Positions 43,701 through 51,878 of a stretch of DNA of 64,000 bases are shown here, piece by piece. The translations under genes and the position numbers were made by a program. This stretch comes from Phycisphaerales bacterium (lineage in GTDB: Bacteria > Planctomycetota > Phycisphaerae > Phycisphaerales > SM1A02). The notes beneath the pieces were generated by a model. The model saw only the letters and a list, made by a program, of their open reading frames with translations. It was not told where the DNA came from and did no database searches. How positions within the stretch are numbered: position 1 is the first letter of the stretch; each line of letters opens with the position of its first letter. The DNA lies in assembly GCA_022446905.1 (NCBI GenBank), contig JAKVBT010000010.1, positions 62,001 to 126,000 on the forward strand, read 5' to 3'.

Positions 43701-44316
43701 CGAGCGATTGAAGGCAAGTTTGCGTGACGATGGAATCTTGCAGCCACAGGTGGTGTACGGGTGGTTTGCCTGTGCGGCAGAAGGGGATGACCTGGTGATC
43801 TTTGGCGAGGATGAGCAAGAGTGTGAGCGGCTCTCTTTCCCTCGGCAGCGTAACCGTCGGCGTCTGTGCATTAGCGACTATTTTCGCAGCATTGACCACA
43901 CAGATCGCGATGTGATTGGCATGACGTGTGTGACGATGGGGTCTGCTGTGTCTGAGTTAGCTCGGGAGTTGTTTGAGCGTAACGAGTACACCGAATATCT
44001 CTACGTTCATGGAATGGGTGTTGAGTGTGCTGAGGCCTTGGCGGAGTTGTGGCATCAGCGCATGCGACAAGAGTTGGGTGTTGCTACCGCTGATAGCCCT
44101 CATGTGTCGGAGTTGTTTCAGCAGAAATATCGTGGTAGTCGGTATTCATTTGGGTATCCCGCCTGTCCTGATATGTCGGATCAAACCAAACTCTTCCGCC
44201 TGCTTGAGCCGGAGCGTATTGGTTGTCAACTGACGGAAAACTGGCAGATTGATCCTGAGCAGAGTACTTCGGCCATTATCGTGCATCATCCGGAAGCGAA
44301 GTACTTCAACGTGTGA
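40783..44316 (+). CDS. metH: Cobalamin-dependent methionine synthase
   Basis: Transfers a methyl group from 5-methyltetrahydrofolate to homocysteine through cobalamin. ATG 40783 or the ATG four codons earlier (40771) may be used; the domain begins right after (NRPLVLDGAMGS). All four modules are present in the classic order. The homocysteine domain has its zinc cysteines at 229 (NCATG) and 295/296 (GGCCGTG). The pterin-binding domain starts near FFIVGERMNASGSRRFKKLL, the B12 domain has DVHDIGKN with the axial His750, and the activation domain has RYSFGYPACPDMSDQ near 1125 for AdoMet-dependent reactivation. About 1178 residues, normal. No cobalamin or SAM riboswitch fits into the roughly 110-base upstream gap. 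Confidence 0.96.
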   Translation: MTARILSAVANRPLVLDGAMGSTLQSIELDIATDYLGHENCVDLLVRSRPELIQSIHESFLAVGADAVETNTFGANPLVLAEFDAEVVDWAEDLNCEAAQVARAACDAHAGADSPRFVIGSMGPGTRLISLGQVSWEEMRESYAIQAKGLLRGGVDAFLIETAQDLLQVKCAINGCLQSLDAAGRSPSDVPILVSLTIEQTGTMLLGTNIAAAVAALRRFPIASLGLNCATGPREMLPHMEYLSQHWDRLISCIPNAGLPVLVEGQTQFPLGPEAMAETVTDVVGDLGVDIVGGCCGTGVGHIEAIVKGICAVSRADRSVSLPAPSCASLYTPMDYRQEQSFFIVGERMNASGSRRFKKLLETDQHDEMISLARQQVREGANCLDINVDYAGRDNADDMSRLVSACARQVDAPLMIDSTQIETIEAGLRVAGGKCIINSANFEDGEEKFDRLCVAARTFGAALVIGTIDEDAEEAMARTADRKFAITHRAIERATRVHDLPIEDIFIDPLVLPVSTGMDTDRRSCLELVEGVRRISDAWPDVQITCGLSNASFGLKPTARVVLNSVLMWELLDAGLTSAILHASKIQPMNRIEATRKQAALDVIYDRRALTRGGTGLPAGITDETFDPLQAFIALFEGDERQEKNQEAVNRSIEETLRAHIVEGEKRDLETHLDTAMGQYKPIEIINDHLLEGMKTVGELFGSGQMQLPFVLQSAEVMKKAVTHLEPHMEKLDGSSKGRLVLATVRGDVHDIGKNLVDIILTNNGWTVENIGIKQSIENIAQAWRRTGADAIGMSGLLVKSVMVMEENLKALNDMGIDTPVLLGGAALSRHYCESHLREVYGGRVYYGKDAFEGLRLCDALVEGQRDSLDAEIERRLASRAAMAERVESMESSERSEGDVATLDGVRSDVEFLKQLPTAPFFGSRLIDEIPLDQIYPFVNKTALFRGQWGFRRGQRSKGEFQRQLQEEASPVFERLKASLRDDGILQPQVVYGWFACAAEGDDLVIFGEDEQECERLSFPRQRNRRRLCISDYFRSIDHTDRDVIGMTCVTMGSAVSELARELFERNEYTEYLYVHGMGVECAEALAELWHQRMRQELGVATADSPHVSELFQQKYRGSRYSFGYPACPDMSDQTKLFRLLEPERIGCQLTENWQIDPEQSTSAIIVHHPEAKYFNV

Positions 44317-44340
44317 TGCCGCGTTATCAGATCAACCCTC

Positions 44341-44379
44341 AAAAAAGAAACAGCCCTTGCCGATCACGGCAAGGGCTGT
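44341..44379 (-). terminator. Rho-independent terminator of the RRM gene
   Basis: Bases 44350-44362 pair perfectly with 44367-44379 (13 base pairs, ATCA loop). On the minus strand the stem is followed by TTTCTTTTTTG, a standard U-tract, so it terminates the RRM gene. On the plus strand it lies 25-63 bases after the metH stop but has only a weak run (cttgaatctt), so it may block metH read-through as a bare hairpin. Confidence 0.9.
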
Positions 44380-44416
44380 CTTGAATCTTAGTCGGCCCGT
44401 GGTTCAGGCCGTCGAA

Positions 44417-44662
44417 TCAGCGGGTCTTGGCCCGAGCTTCGTTCACGTTGATTGCGCGGCCGTCGATGTCAAAGCCGTTAAGAGCTTCGATGGCCTTTTG
44501 GCCGTCACCATCGCCCATTTCAACAAAGCCGAATCCGCGGGAGCGGCCGGTGTCACGATCCATAACGACATTAGCGGCCACAACCTGGCCGTGCTGGGAG
44601 AACATCTCAACGAGGTCATTATCGCGGATGCGCCAAGGCAGATTTCCAACAAAGAGCTTCAC
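44417..44662 (-). CDS. Single-RRM RNA-binding protein
   Basis: A glycine-rich-RBP type RNA chaperone of 81 residues made of one RNA recognition motif. RNP2 is LFVGNL (3-8) and RNP1 RGFGFVEM (42-49), both with the aromatic residues for stacking on RNA. It starts at GTG (44662), the only codon that keeps the standard MKLFVGNL start, with GGGGAT as a possible ribosome site six bases upstream. It ends in a basic tail (EARAKTR). Such small RRM proteins are frequent in planctomycetes, cyanobacteria and others and are often cold-induced. It has its own strong terminator. The 264 bases upstream to the next gene show no second gene. Confidence 0.92.
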   Translation of the reverse strand: MKLFVGNLPWRIRDNDLVEMFSQHGQVVAANVVMDRDTGRSRGFGFVEMGDGDGQKAIEALNGFDIDGRAINVNEARAKTR

Positions 44663-44926
44663 GGTAGATCCCCAATACAGAACAGAGCCTCACAGAAAGA
44701 AAGAACTACTCGATGCCCGTCTGTGACGCCGGGCGGTCGATCCTCGGCCAACGTGACCGCCCCGTATTGTACCTGAAGCCGCCTGTCTTCTGGGGCATCT
44801 GCAACCACCCTTATCCCGGGCTGGCTTGGAACCTCAGTAATCCCTCGTTCTACGGCAGTGATCGCGGAATATGGCCTCAGAAACGCCATATGAGCCTGAG
44901 AATGGTGTGGATATTTCTGGCCGAAT

Positions 44927-45547
44927 TCAAACTGGCGGGGTGTCGCTCGGATTTGGGACATCGTGCACATGGGTCCGCTTGCCCGCCCAAAGGCTCAGTA
45001 TCTCGACACCGACTTGGGCTCCGATGCCTGCTGCGATGGCGAACTGACTGGAGCCTCCGCCAAGGAGTCCAGCGACATACAGGCCATCCTCAATGCGGTA
45101 CACCCCATCATGTTCAAGCATGATGCGATCCGCCTTTCCCCCTCGCGGATGCCGTATCGGGGGGTCAGGTAGTCCTTGCAATTCCCATCGCTTATATCCC
45201 GTTGCCATCACGATGACCCGTGAAGTCATGATGCGATCATCTTGGAGATGCAATGTCCAATGGTCAGCAGCACGCTTGGCCGCCACCACGCTGCCCTGGT
45301 GGAATGTAGCGATCTGATACTGATCAACTTGACGGCGCATGTGTTCGAGGGTCTCGGTTCCAGAAGCTCCGATGGCGACTCCGGGCGCATTGTAGAGCTG
45401 GGCTTTGGATAGATCGCTCTGCCCATCATCAATGATGTGCACGCGCCTCTTGCCAAACCAAGATTTATTGACCGCAGAACAAATCGTCATAGCGCAGGTG
45501 AGGCCACCAACGCCGCCACCAATGATTATGACGTCCACGGGTTTCAT
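44927..45547 (-). CDS. NAD(P)/FAD-dependent oxidoreductase, small
   Basis: A one-domain flavoprotein resembling thioredoxin reductase. The FAD-binding loop is IIIGGGVGGLTCA (8-20) and the second FAD motif is GLYVAGLLGGGSSQFAIAAGIGA (about 155-177), with VIVMATGYKRWELQG in the middle (111-125). It has 206 residues against about 310 for thioredoxin reductases: the second, NAD(P)H-binding domain with the CxxC centre is missing, so it is not a thioredoxin reductase. Related small proteins are found with the same pattern; the reaction is unknown. The next gene upstream ends 34 bases away and may be co-transcribed. Confidence 0.82.
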   Translation of the reverse strand: MKPVDVIIIGGGVGGLTCAMTICSAVNKSWFGKRRVHIIDDGQSDLSKAQLYNAPGVAIGASGTETLEHMRRQVDQYQIATFHQGSVVAAKRAADHWTLHLQDDRIMTSRVIVMATGYKRWELQGLPDPPIRHPRGGKADRIMLEHDGVYRIEDGLYVAGLLGGGSSQFAIAAGIGAQVGVEILSLWAGKRTHVHDVPNPSDTPPV

Positions 45548-45581
45548 GGAATGAGTCGCTTTCGAAGAAGTTCAGACATAT

Positions 45582-46130
45582 TCATGTGAGTGAATCAATG
45601 CCGGGAAGGTCATCAATGCTGTAACTGTTCTTCTCCCGGGTGTACTGTTCAAGACGCTCCGGGCCCCAATCTGCAGCGCAGTCAGTCAGCTTGGTCCGAT
45701 GCGAGACAAAGTCATATATCGGAACACCAAAGCCACATGAATCGCATACGCGAGTCAGTTCAATGCAGATTACAGTTCGCGCGCCAGGTAGGTCAGGGAA
45801 GCGGGATCGCCACTCTGGAAACGCAGGATTGTTCGGCTCAATGACTGAGCCTTGCCCATGGAGGCGGATGATATTTGGCTCCTCTCCATAGGAGCAGAAC
45901 ATGATGCAGATCCGGCCATTCTCACGTAGGTGGGCAACAGTTTCGATGCCACTACCCCAATAGTCGAGATAGGCGACGGTTCGATCATCAACGACGATGA
46001 AGGAGCCTTCCACGCCCTTTGGAGAGAGGTTGATGTGACCATCGCTTCCACTCGGGGCGGTTGCGACAAAGAACATCTTCTGCGATTCGATGAACTGCTT
46101 TTGCGTTGGTGAAAGTGTTGAATCAGACAT
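45582..46130 (-). CDS. Pyridoxamine 5'-phosphate oxidase-like FMN protein
   Basis: Belongs to the split beta-barrel flavin family (general stress FMN-binding/PNPOx-like). ATG 46130 has AAGGA just upstream; a longer frame to 46238 has no support. MFFVATAPSGSDGHINLSPKG (19-39), VAYLDYWGSGIETVAHLRENGRICIMFCSYG (54-84) and ARTVICIELTRVCDSCGFGVPIYDF (113-137) are the strands that bind FMN and the family's C-terminal motif. 182 residues. The family includes predicted flavin reductases and stress proteins; the substrate is unknown. It lies just upstream of the small oxidoreductase, so both may take part in one redox process. Confidence 0.85.
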   Translation of the reverse strand: MSDSTLSPTQKQFIESQKMFFVATAPSGSDGHINLSPKGVEGSFIVVDDRTVAYLDYWGSGIETVAHLRENGRICIMFCSYGEEPNIIRLHGQGSVIEPNNPAFPEWRSRFPDLPGARTVICIELTRVCDSCGFGVPIYDFVSHRTKLTDCAADWGPERLEQYTREKNSYSIDDLPGIDSLT

Positions 46131-46349
46131 GGCGTCCTTGCAGGGGGTATGTGATCGCGCGTGTGGCCCACAGTATGAGCCACTTCGATGCACATTGCAG
46201 GCCACCTGTATCAGGAAAGTGGACGGTTGGCTCAGCACCGCGGCCGAATGGCCATGTAGCCGCTTCAGTCTGCAATCGCTTATCCAGGGAGTCTGCTCCT
46301 TGCCCTGACCAGTAGGGCAGGACGTGTCAGGATCAGAATGCGAGGCGAC

Positions 46350-48428
46350 TCAGCATGAGCCCCATGCGGCAATCACTGCCAGCAAGTCATTGGTGCCAAC
46401 GATGCCATCGCCATCAACGTCAGCCTTGCTTTGAGAAGATCCCCAATCAGCAATGACATGGAGTAGATCATCGGTTCCAACAAAGCCATCGCCATCAATG
46501 TCCGCATCGCAAGGTTCGGGATCTGTGCAATCGATGCCACGCGCAACAAGTTGCACTCCTTCAATGTGCCAGCCTGAGTACTCATTGAAGAAGTCGTCGA
46601 TGCTGTCAAAGGAGAAGGTTACGGTCGCAGAATCTCCAGCAATGGTGTCAATTTCAAGTGTGCGGTTCGTCCAGCCGCCCTCCGGAGCGCGTTCTACTTC
46701 AACCCCATTGATGGTGACCAATGCAAAGTCGTAAGAGGAGTTGCTCTCGGTTTGTAGATGGCTGCAGTAGGAAAGTTCGTAGGGGCCTGTCAATCCGGCA
46801 AGGGAGATGGCTGGAGAAGTCAGCAAGCCGGACACACTGCTGTTGGTGTCGTAGTGACACTGACTGTCCTGGCCGAAGTACATCACGCCGCCATCTCCAC
46901 AGTCACTTGGACCCACGCACGCAGTGCTTGCTGCATGCCAAAGGCCGCTGGCAGACCATCCAGATGGCAGGCCATTTTCGAAGTCGGCTGCAAAGATGAT
47001 GGTCTCAGTTAGTTCGCCAATGAGCAGGGTGAACTGTGTGTCCGGAGCATCAAGTGGGGACGTCACAACACTGCCCGCTTTGCTGTTTGCTTCGATGTAC
47101 CACTGGACATCATCGCCACAGGCAAATCCAGGGATCTCGGCGCTGTACATATCATTGCCTATCGCCGACACGGCCGCATCTATTTCTTCGCCATTACGTG
47201 TCAGCACGACACGGACACTATTGGGGTCTGGGTCTTCATCTCCTGCTACGACACTGAATGTCAGGGTGAATGGTGAGGCAGGCAGTACCGCCTCCGGCAC
47301 ATCAGTCATGATGCTGATATTGAGAATATTTGGAATACACACGCCCAATGGGTTGGCTAGTGCGTATTGCAAATCTGGATGTTCAATCGCCGTGCCATTG
47401 TTGTAGCCGCCGTCGCTGTAGCACCCCGCATGAGTGTGGATCCCAATAGCCATGCCTGTCACTTCGTCGAGAACAGGCGAGCCACTATTGCCTCCAGTGG
47501 TATCCGTCTGATAGCCAACATTCCACCCGCTGTTGTGCATGTAGGGACCGGTGTGCGTTTTCTGCACGCCGTACCAAGTTGGGCTTACCGGAGCACTCGT
47601 TGAGCCATAGCCAGTGATCGTGATGTCACGGCCGTCTACAGCCGGTGCTGCATTGGCCAATACATGCGTGACGCCCTGGACTTCAAAGGCAGTAAGGCCA
47701 GTTTCCGTATTCGGGAAGCAGCCGTAGTAGCACCAGTCATCTCCAACACCATCGTCAGTGAACTGGATAGAAACTGGATCTACCGGATACTGATCTTCAG
47801 GGCCAGGGTGATTCCAACTGCCATCACCGTTGCTGAGTGGAACATTAAATTCCATGATTTCGGCATAGCCGGAGCCGTTGACGCAATGGCCTGCAGTGAG
47901 AAACTGTCGTGCGGGATCATCAATCAGCCATCCGGTGCATCCAATGGGTGCGACACGGCCGCTGCGGTCGTCATAACTGAGGACTCGGTCATCCGTTCCG
48001 TAGCAGATTGAGCGGTCATCAAATACCCCGACCATTGAAAGGCTGCGGTCCACTGTGAGGTGAGATGGATTGGCATCAGGTGGCATGATGAGTTCGATAA
48101 GTACGTGTGGTCCGTTAAACCACGCGCTGTGATGACTCCACTGGGCAAGCGATTTGGCTGTGTGGTGCTGGGTGGCACCATCGGCTAGTGAGGTCAGCCG
48201 CAGCACTGTGCCTGGAGAGAGGTTCGTGCGGCCAAACCGCAATTGCATGGATGAGGCTGAAACATCGCTAATGACACGACTGAAGACAGTTTCCATGGCT
48301 GTAGAGTTATTGTGCAGCATGCCACTGTTGACCTGCAGAACTCTGTCTGACAGCGTTGGTGGCGCCGTCTGCGCTGTAGCGATTGAGGCAGTGAGCAGGG
48401 CAGTTGCGGCGACAGTGTGCGGGATCAT
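46350..48428 (-). CDS. Secreted trypsin-like serine peptidase with C-terminal dockerin-like repeats
   Basis: ATG 48428 is chosen because AGGAGA lies five bases upstream and a signal peptide follows (cleavage near residue 20, TAQ). The peptidase S1 domain covers about 130-350: His181 in FLTAGHC, Asp in GVGDDW (229-232) and Ser315 in TGGNSGSP form the triad. A beta region follows (residues 365-470) and a carbohydrate-binding-like or MAM-like jelly roll (about 480-630). The last 50 residues have two calcium-type repeats, DIDGDGFVGTDDLLHVIADWG and DVDGDGIVGTNDLLAVIAAWG, the layout seen at the C-terminus of many planctomycete secreted proteins. A weak hairpin (46301-46319) after the gene might end transcription. 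Confidence 0.88.
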   Translation of the reverse strand: MIPHTVAATALLTASIATAQTAPPTLSDRVLQVNSGMLHNNSTAMETVFSRVISDVSASSMQLRFGRTNLSPGTVLRLTSLADGATQHHTAKSLAQWSHHSAWFNGPHVLIELIMPPDANPSHLTVDRSLSMVGVFDDRSICYGTDDRVLSYDDRSGRVAPIGCTGWLIDDPARQFLTAGHCVNGSGYAEIMEFNVPLSNGDGSWNHPGPEDQYPVDPVSIQFTDDGVGDDWCYYGCFPNTETGLTAFEVQGVTHVLANAAPAVDGRDITITGYGSTSAPVSPTWYGVQKTHTGPYMHNSGWNVGYQTDTTGGNSGSPVLDEVTGMAIGIHTHAGCYSDGGYNNGTAIEHPDLQYALANPLGVCIPNILNISIMTDVPEAVLPASPFTLTFSVVAGDEDPDPNSVRVVLTRNGEEIDAAVSAIGNDMYSAEIPGFACGDDVQWYIEANSKAGSVVTSPLDAPDTQFTLLIGELTETIIFAADFENGLPSGWSASGLWHAASTACVGPSDCGDGGVMYFGQDSQCHYDTNSSVSGLLTSPAISLAGLTGPYELSYCSHLQTESNSSYDFALVTINGVEVERAPEGGWTNRTLEIDTIAGDSATVTFSFDSIDDFFNEYSGWHIEGVQLVARGIDCTDPEPCDADIDGDGFVGTDDLLHVIADWGSSQSKADVDGDGIVGTNDLLAVIAAWGSC

Positions 48429-48586
48429 GGATCTCTCCTGAGGCGTCATCGAATCGACACGATGAGGTAGGTCGTGATTCGTTGGTTTGGCCGGATCAGT
48501 TCCGATTTGGATGCCTAAAGACTAACGATGCGAGAGTTTCGGTCCAAGGGCAAACCATAAAACAGAAATCTGTCCTTGCTCTGGGC

Positions 48587-50113
48587 TCAGCCAACCTTCT
48601 CAGACATGAAAGTGGCAACTTGATCTAGGGCGATTCGCTCCTGCGCTTGTGTATCACGATGCCTCACGGTGACGGCTTGATCTGAGGCTGTGTCGCCATC
48701 GATGGTGAAGCAGAATGGACAGCCGGCTTCATCCATGCGTGCATAGCGTTTGCCAATGCTCTGTTTGACATCTGTGACGACATCCCAGCGTTCACGAAGT
48801 TCAGACCAGAGTTGATGCGCGATTTCTGGCATGCCATCCTTGCCTACCAATGGGAATACAGCAGCCTGAATTGGTGCGATCTTTGGATGGAAGGCCATGT
48901 AGACCTTGCTTGCGCGATCAGGATCTGGTGTGTAGGCCTCACACAGCAGGGCAAGGGTCCCTCGGCTCAGTCCAGCGCTGGGTTCAATGACGTGGGGAAG
49001 GTAGCGCTCATTTTTCGCTTGGTCGAAATAGGCAAGCTTCTTTTTGCTGAATTCCTGATGGCGGCTCAGGTCGTAATTCCCTCGATGGGCGACGCCTTCT
49101 AGTTCGCCAAACCCTGGATGCGTGAACGGGAATCGGTATTCAATGTCGAATGTGCCGCATCCTTCCTTGGCGTAGTGCGCAAGTTCATCATCGTCATGTT
49201 TACGCATCATGATGTTCGCCCCGGTTAGTCCAATCGATTGCCACCACGAGGAACGAACATCACACCAGAACTCGAACCATTTTTCGGCATCATCCTCATG
49301 GCAGAACCACTCAATCTCCATCTGTTCAAACTCGCGTGATCGGAAGATAAAGTTGCGTGGTGTGACCTCGTTCCGAAAGGCCTTGCCAATCTGGGCGATG
49401 CCAAAGGGCACTTTGACGCGCATCGTGTCGACTACGTTATTGAAATTTAGGAAGATGCCTTGGGCGGTTTCTGGACGGAGATAAACCTTGCTGTCTTCAT
49501 TTCGAATAGCGCCAGTTGTGGTGTCAAACATGAGATTGAACTGGCGAGGCTCAGTCAGTGTTCCGGCATTCTTGGTGTCCGGTCCGACTGTCACTGCCAA
49601 CTCTTCAGCCGAGAGTGCTGTCAGTTGACACGTATCGACGTCATCTGGGGACAGTGCTTTCTTGACGTATTTTTCCAGTTTCTTCTGCGCGGCCGCTAGT
49701 GAATCTTCATCCCCGTCAACATAGGCGTAGATTTGCCCGCTGCGATCACCTTTGAGGCCAAGACACATGAGATGATCGGCCCGATAGCGGGCCTTTGTCT
49801 CACGGCAGTCCACCATCGGGTCGTTGAAGCCGCCGACATGGCCAGAGGCCTCCCATACTTTGGCATTCTGAATGATTGCCGAGTCGAGCCCGACAATGCT
49901 TACTTCATTACCGTCTGGACCGAGTGGTGGGCGTTGCACCATGTCCCGCCACCACAAGTCGCGCAGGTTGTTCTTGAGTGCAGTCCCAAGCGGTCCGTAG
50001 TCCCAAAAACCGTTGATGCCACCGTAGATCTCGCTGGCTGGGTAAATGAAGCCGCGTCGTTTGCACAGCGACACAAGTTCATGCATGGAATACGTCTGTG
50101 TTGATTCGGACAT
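48587..50113 (-). CDS. glyS: Glycyl-tRNA synthetase, single-chain alpha2 type
   Basis: Charges tRNA-Gly. It belongs to the alpha2 (GlyQS/eukaryotic-type) class II enzyme, not the alpha2beta2 type. It starts with LVSLCKRRGFIYPASEIYGGINGFWDYGPLG, the family signature. Class II motif 2 is FRNEVTPRNFIFRSREFEQMEIEWF (about 245-270) and motif 3 GLSRGTLALL at about 397-406. The C-terminal anticodon-binding domain begins at KIAPIQAAVFPLVGKDGM. 508 residues, close to family size. An apparently single gene; pdxA starts 28 bases downstream in the opposite order (its stop is 27 bases upstream of this start). Confidence 0.95.
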   Translation of the reverse strand: MSESTQTYSMHELVSLCKRRGFIYPASEIYGGINGFWDYGPLGTALKNNLRDLWWRDMVQRPPLGPDGNEVSIVGLDSAIIQNAKVWEASGHVGGFNDPMVDCRETKARYRADHLMCLGLKGDRSGQIYAYVDGDEDSLAAAQKKLEKYVKKALSPDDVDTCQLTALSAEELAVTVGPDTKNAGTLTEPRQFNLMFDTTTGAIRNEDSKVYLRPETAQGIFLNFNNVVDTMRVKVPFGIAQIGKAFRNEVTPRNFIFRSREFEQMEIEWFCHEDDAEKWFEFWCDVRSSWWQSIGLTGANIMMRKHDDDELAHYAKEGCGTFDIEYRFPFTHPGFGELEGVAHRGNYDLSRHQEFSKKKLAYFDQAKNERYLPHVIEPSAGLSRGTLALLCEAYTPDPDRASKVYMAFHPKIAPIQAAVFPLVGKDGMPEIAHQLWSELRERWDVVTDVKQSIGKRYARMDEAGCPFCFTIDGDTASDQAVTVRHRDTQAQERIALDQVATFMSEKVG

Positions 50114-50140
50114 GTTGGCAGGATGGTAGCGGCGTCTGGA

Positions 50141-51193
50141 TCAGTTGCTCGGCACTTCGGAGGCGGTCGTTGCCTTGGTCGCCAGACGCACCGCTAGTGA
50201 GATGGCTGCCTTCATCGATGAAGCGTCGGCTTGCCCGCGTCCGGCGATATCAAAGGCTGTGCCGTGGTCGGGGCTGGTGCGAATAAAGGGCAGTCCCACG
50301 GTCCAGTTGACTGCCGTGCCTTGTCCGAGCAGTTTGAGCGGGATCAGTCCCTGGTCGTGGTACATCGCCACGACGAGGTCGAACTCACCGCCAATCGCTC
50401 GTCGAAAGAGGGTGTCTGCTGGGAATGGGCCTTCCACCTGAATGCCTTGGTCCCGTGCCATATCGATGGCTGGAATGATGACCTTTTGCTCCTCCCAGCC
50501 AAGTACACCGCCTTCGCCTGCATGTGGGTTGAGTCCGCACACGGCCAATCTCGGCTTGTCAATGCCGAGTAGACGGCAGGCTTGATCGCCACGGTCGATC
50601 GCATCCACAACACGCCCAATGGAGAGCATGTCGCGCACCGTCATGAGTGGGACATGCACGGTCGCTAGTGCAACTCGCAGGTGTGGAGATTCAAATACCA
50701 TCGTTACTTGTTTGGCTTTGGCACGGTGGGCGAGTAGTTCTGTATGGCCCGGCCAGTTGAATCCAGCGAGTGACCAAGCTTCTTTGCAGATTGGTGCAGT
50801 GATGATCGCATCAAGTCTTCTTGGGTCCACTTCTGGCCTGAGGGCATCTGCGATGGCGTGTTCAACCCAGCGTTTTGAGTCGGCGCCCTGGCGGCTGCAA
50901 TGGCTGTGGATCGGTGGAGTTGCGGCGTCATGGTTGCTGTCATCAAGTACAACAGGTGTGTCTGAAAGCGGACGATTTTGGTATTCATTAGCGCATGCGC
51001 GATACCAGTCGGCCCGCAGGCCCAGTGTGTCACACGCCATCGACAGCAGCGGGGCGGCCCCGTAGACAATCATTCGGGCAGAGGCACGCAGCGCTGGGTC
51101 AGCAAGGCATTGCGCGACGATCTCCGGGCCGATGCCACCGGGGTCGCCAAGAGTCAGGCCTATGAGCGGTCGTGTGTCTTGCGGTTTGGTCAT
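50141..51193 (-). CDS. pdxA: 4-hydroxythreonine-4-phosphate dehydrogenase
   Basis: NAD-dependent step of the DXP-dependent pyridoxal 5'-phosphate pathway. The N-terminus LIGLTLGDPGGIGPEI (10-25) and the metal-binding positions in AGFNWPGHTELLA (about 136-148) and VAMYHDQGLIPLKLLG (254-269), plus the closing motif TSPDHGTAFDIAGRGQAD (283-300), identify PdxA without ambiguity. 350 residues. It reads in the same direction as glyS with a 27-base gap, and both may be co-transcribed, pdxA first. Confidence 0.95.
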   Translation of the reverse strand: MTKPQDTRPLIGLTLGDPGGIGPEIVAQCLADPALRASARMIVYGAAPLLSMACDTLGLRADWYRACANEYQNRPLSDTPVVLDDSNHDAATPPIHSHCSRQGADSKRWVEHAIADALRPEVDPRRLDAIITAPICKEAWSLAGFNWPGHTELLAHRAKAKQVTMVFESPHLRVALATVHVPLMTVRDMLSIGRVVDAIDRGDQACRLLGIDKPRLAVCGLNPHAGEGGVLGWEEQKVIIPAIDMARDQGIQVEGPFPADTLFRRAIGGEFDLVVAMYHDQGLIPLKLLGQGTAVNWTVGLPFIRTSPDHGTAFDIAGRGQADASSMKAAISLAVRLATKATTASEVPSN

Positions 51194-51217
51194 AAAATCA
51201 TATCGTAGGGCACGCTG

Positions 51218-51820
51218 ATGGTCGGACCGACAGATAATTTAGCACGGGCTGCCGCTGAACTGATTCATGCAGGGCGAACAACCAGCATCGTCGATGCCAT
51301 CGCCATGGCGCGAGCAGAGTCCGAGCACACCACATCACCTTCAGTGGCCACGGTGCGGAAGCATTTGGAGTCACTCCAGCAAGCCTCCATGGGTATGCAG
51401 GCATGGCACGCAGCACGGGTGCGACGTTTGGAGTTGATCGAAGAGTTGCTGCAGACGCTGGCCTACTTGGCTCCGGATTGCTCGCTCTATGTGACCGGTC
51501 GTGCTGCTGAAGGGCATGTGGATGGCACAGCGGCGGCGACCATTCGGGTTGTTGGTGTAGAGCAAGCACCAGCATTGATGGATGATTTGGAATCACACGG
51601 CACGGTCCCTGTGCAGGTCAGTAGTCTGCAGACATCCATGGGGTCGATGGCCGTGGCGCATATTCAGGACAGCCTGCTTGACGTGGATCTCCTGTTCTTA
51701 CCGAATCAGCCAAATTCACACGCAGCTAGGCGTGTGACCGACGGCCGCCCAGTTGCGATCGTCGGTCTTCAAGCCTTTAGTGAATTGCTTGCGGCATGTC
51801 GATCAGCAGGCGTCGCATGA
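51218..51820 (+). CDS. Protein of unknown function, 200 aa
   Basis: I do not recognise it. It is a soluble protein with a helical N-terminal half (ARAAAELIHAGRTTSIVDAIAMARAESE; VRKHLESLQQASMGMQAWHAARVRRLELIEELLQTL) and an alpha/beta C-terminal half with CSLYVTGRAAEGHVDGTAAATIRVVG, VDLLFLPNQPNS and RPVAIVGLQAF. The order helix bundle then alternating strands suggests a nucleotidyltransferase-like or HTH-plus-effector arrangement, but no motif is convincing. Divergent from pdxA with 24 bases between the starts; a shared promoter region is likely. It ends 58 bases before the convergent rpsA stop, with no gene or strong hairpin between. Confidence 0.75.
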   Translation: MVGPTDNLARAAAELIHAGRTTSIVDAIAMARAESEHTTSPSVATVRKHLESLQQASMGMQAWHAARVRRLELIEELLQTLAYLAPDCSLYVTGRAAEGHVDGTAAATIRVVGVEQAPALMDDLESHGTVPVQVSSLQTSMGSMAVAHIQDSLLDVDLLFLPNQPNSHAARRVTDGRPVAIVGLQAFSELLAACRSAGVA

Positions 51821-51878
51821 TCCAATCAAGATGAGTAGATCATTGGCGATGCATCGTTGCGCTAAGTAATGCTGAAAA

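Noticed and set aside
44659-44970. 103-codon minus-strand frame between the RRM and oxidoreductase genes
   Set aside because: Overlaps the oxidoreductase end and the RRM start in another frame, no ribosome site, and composition unlike a protein.
46301-46319. Hairpin after the serine peptidase gene as a terminator
   Set aside because: Only six clean base pairs and no U-run on the relevant strand, so not reported as a feature.
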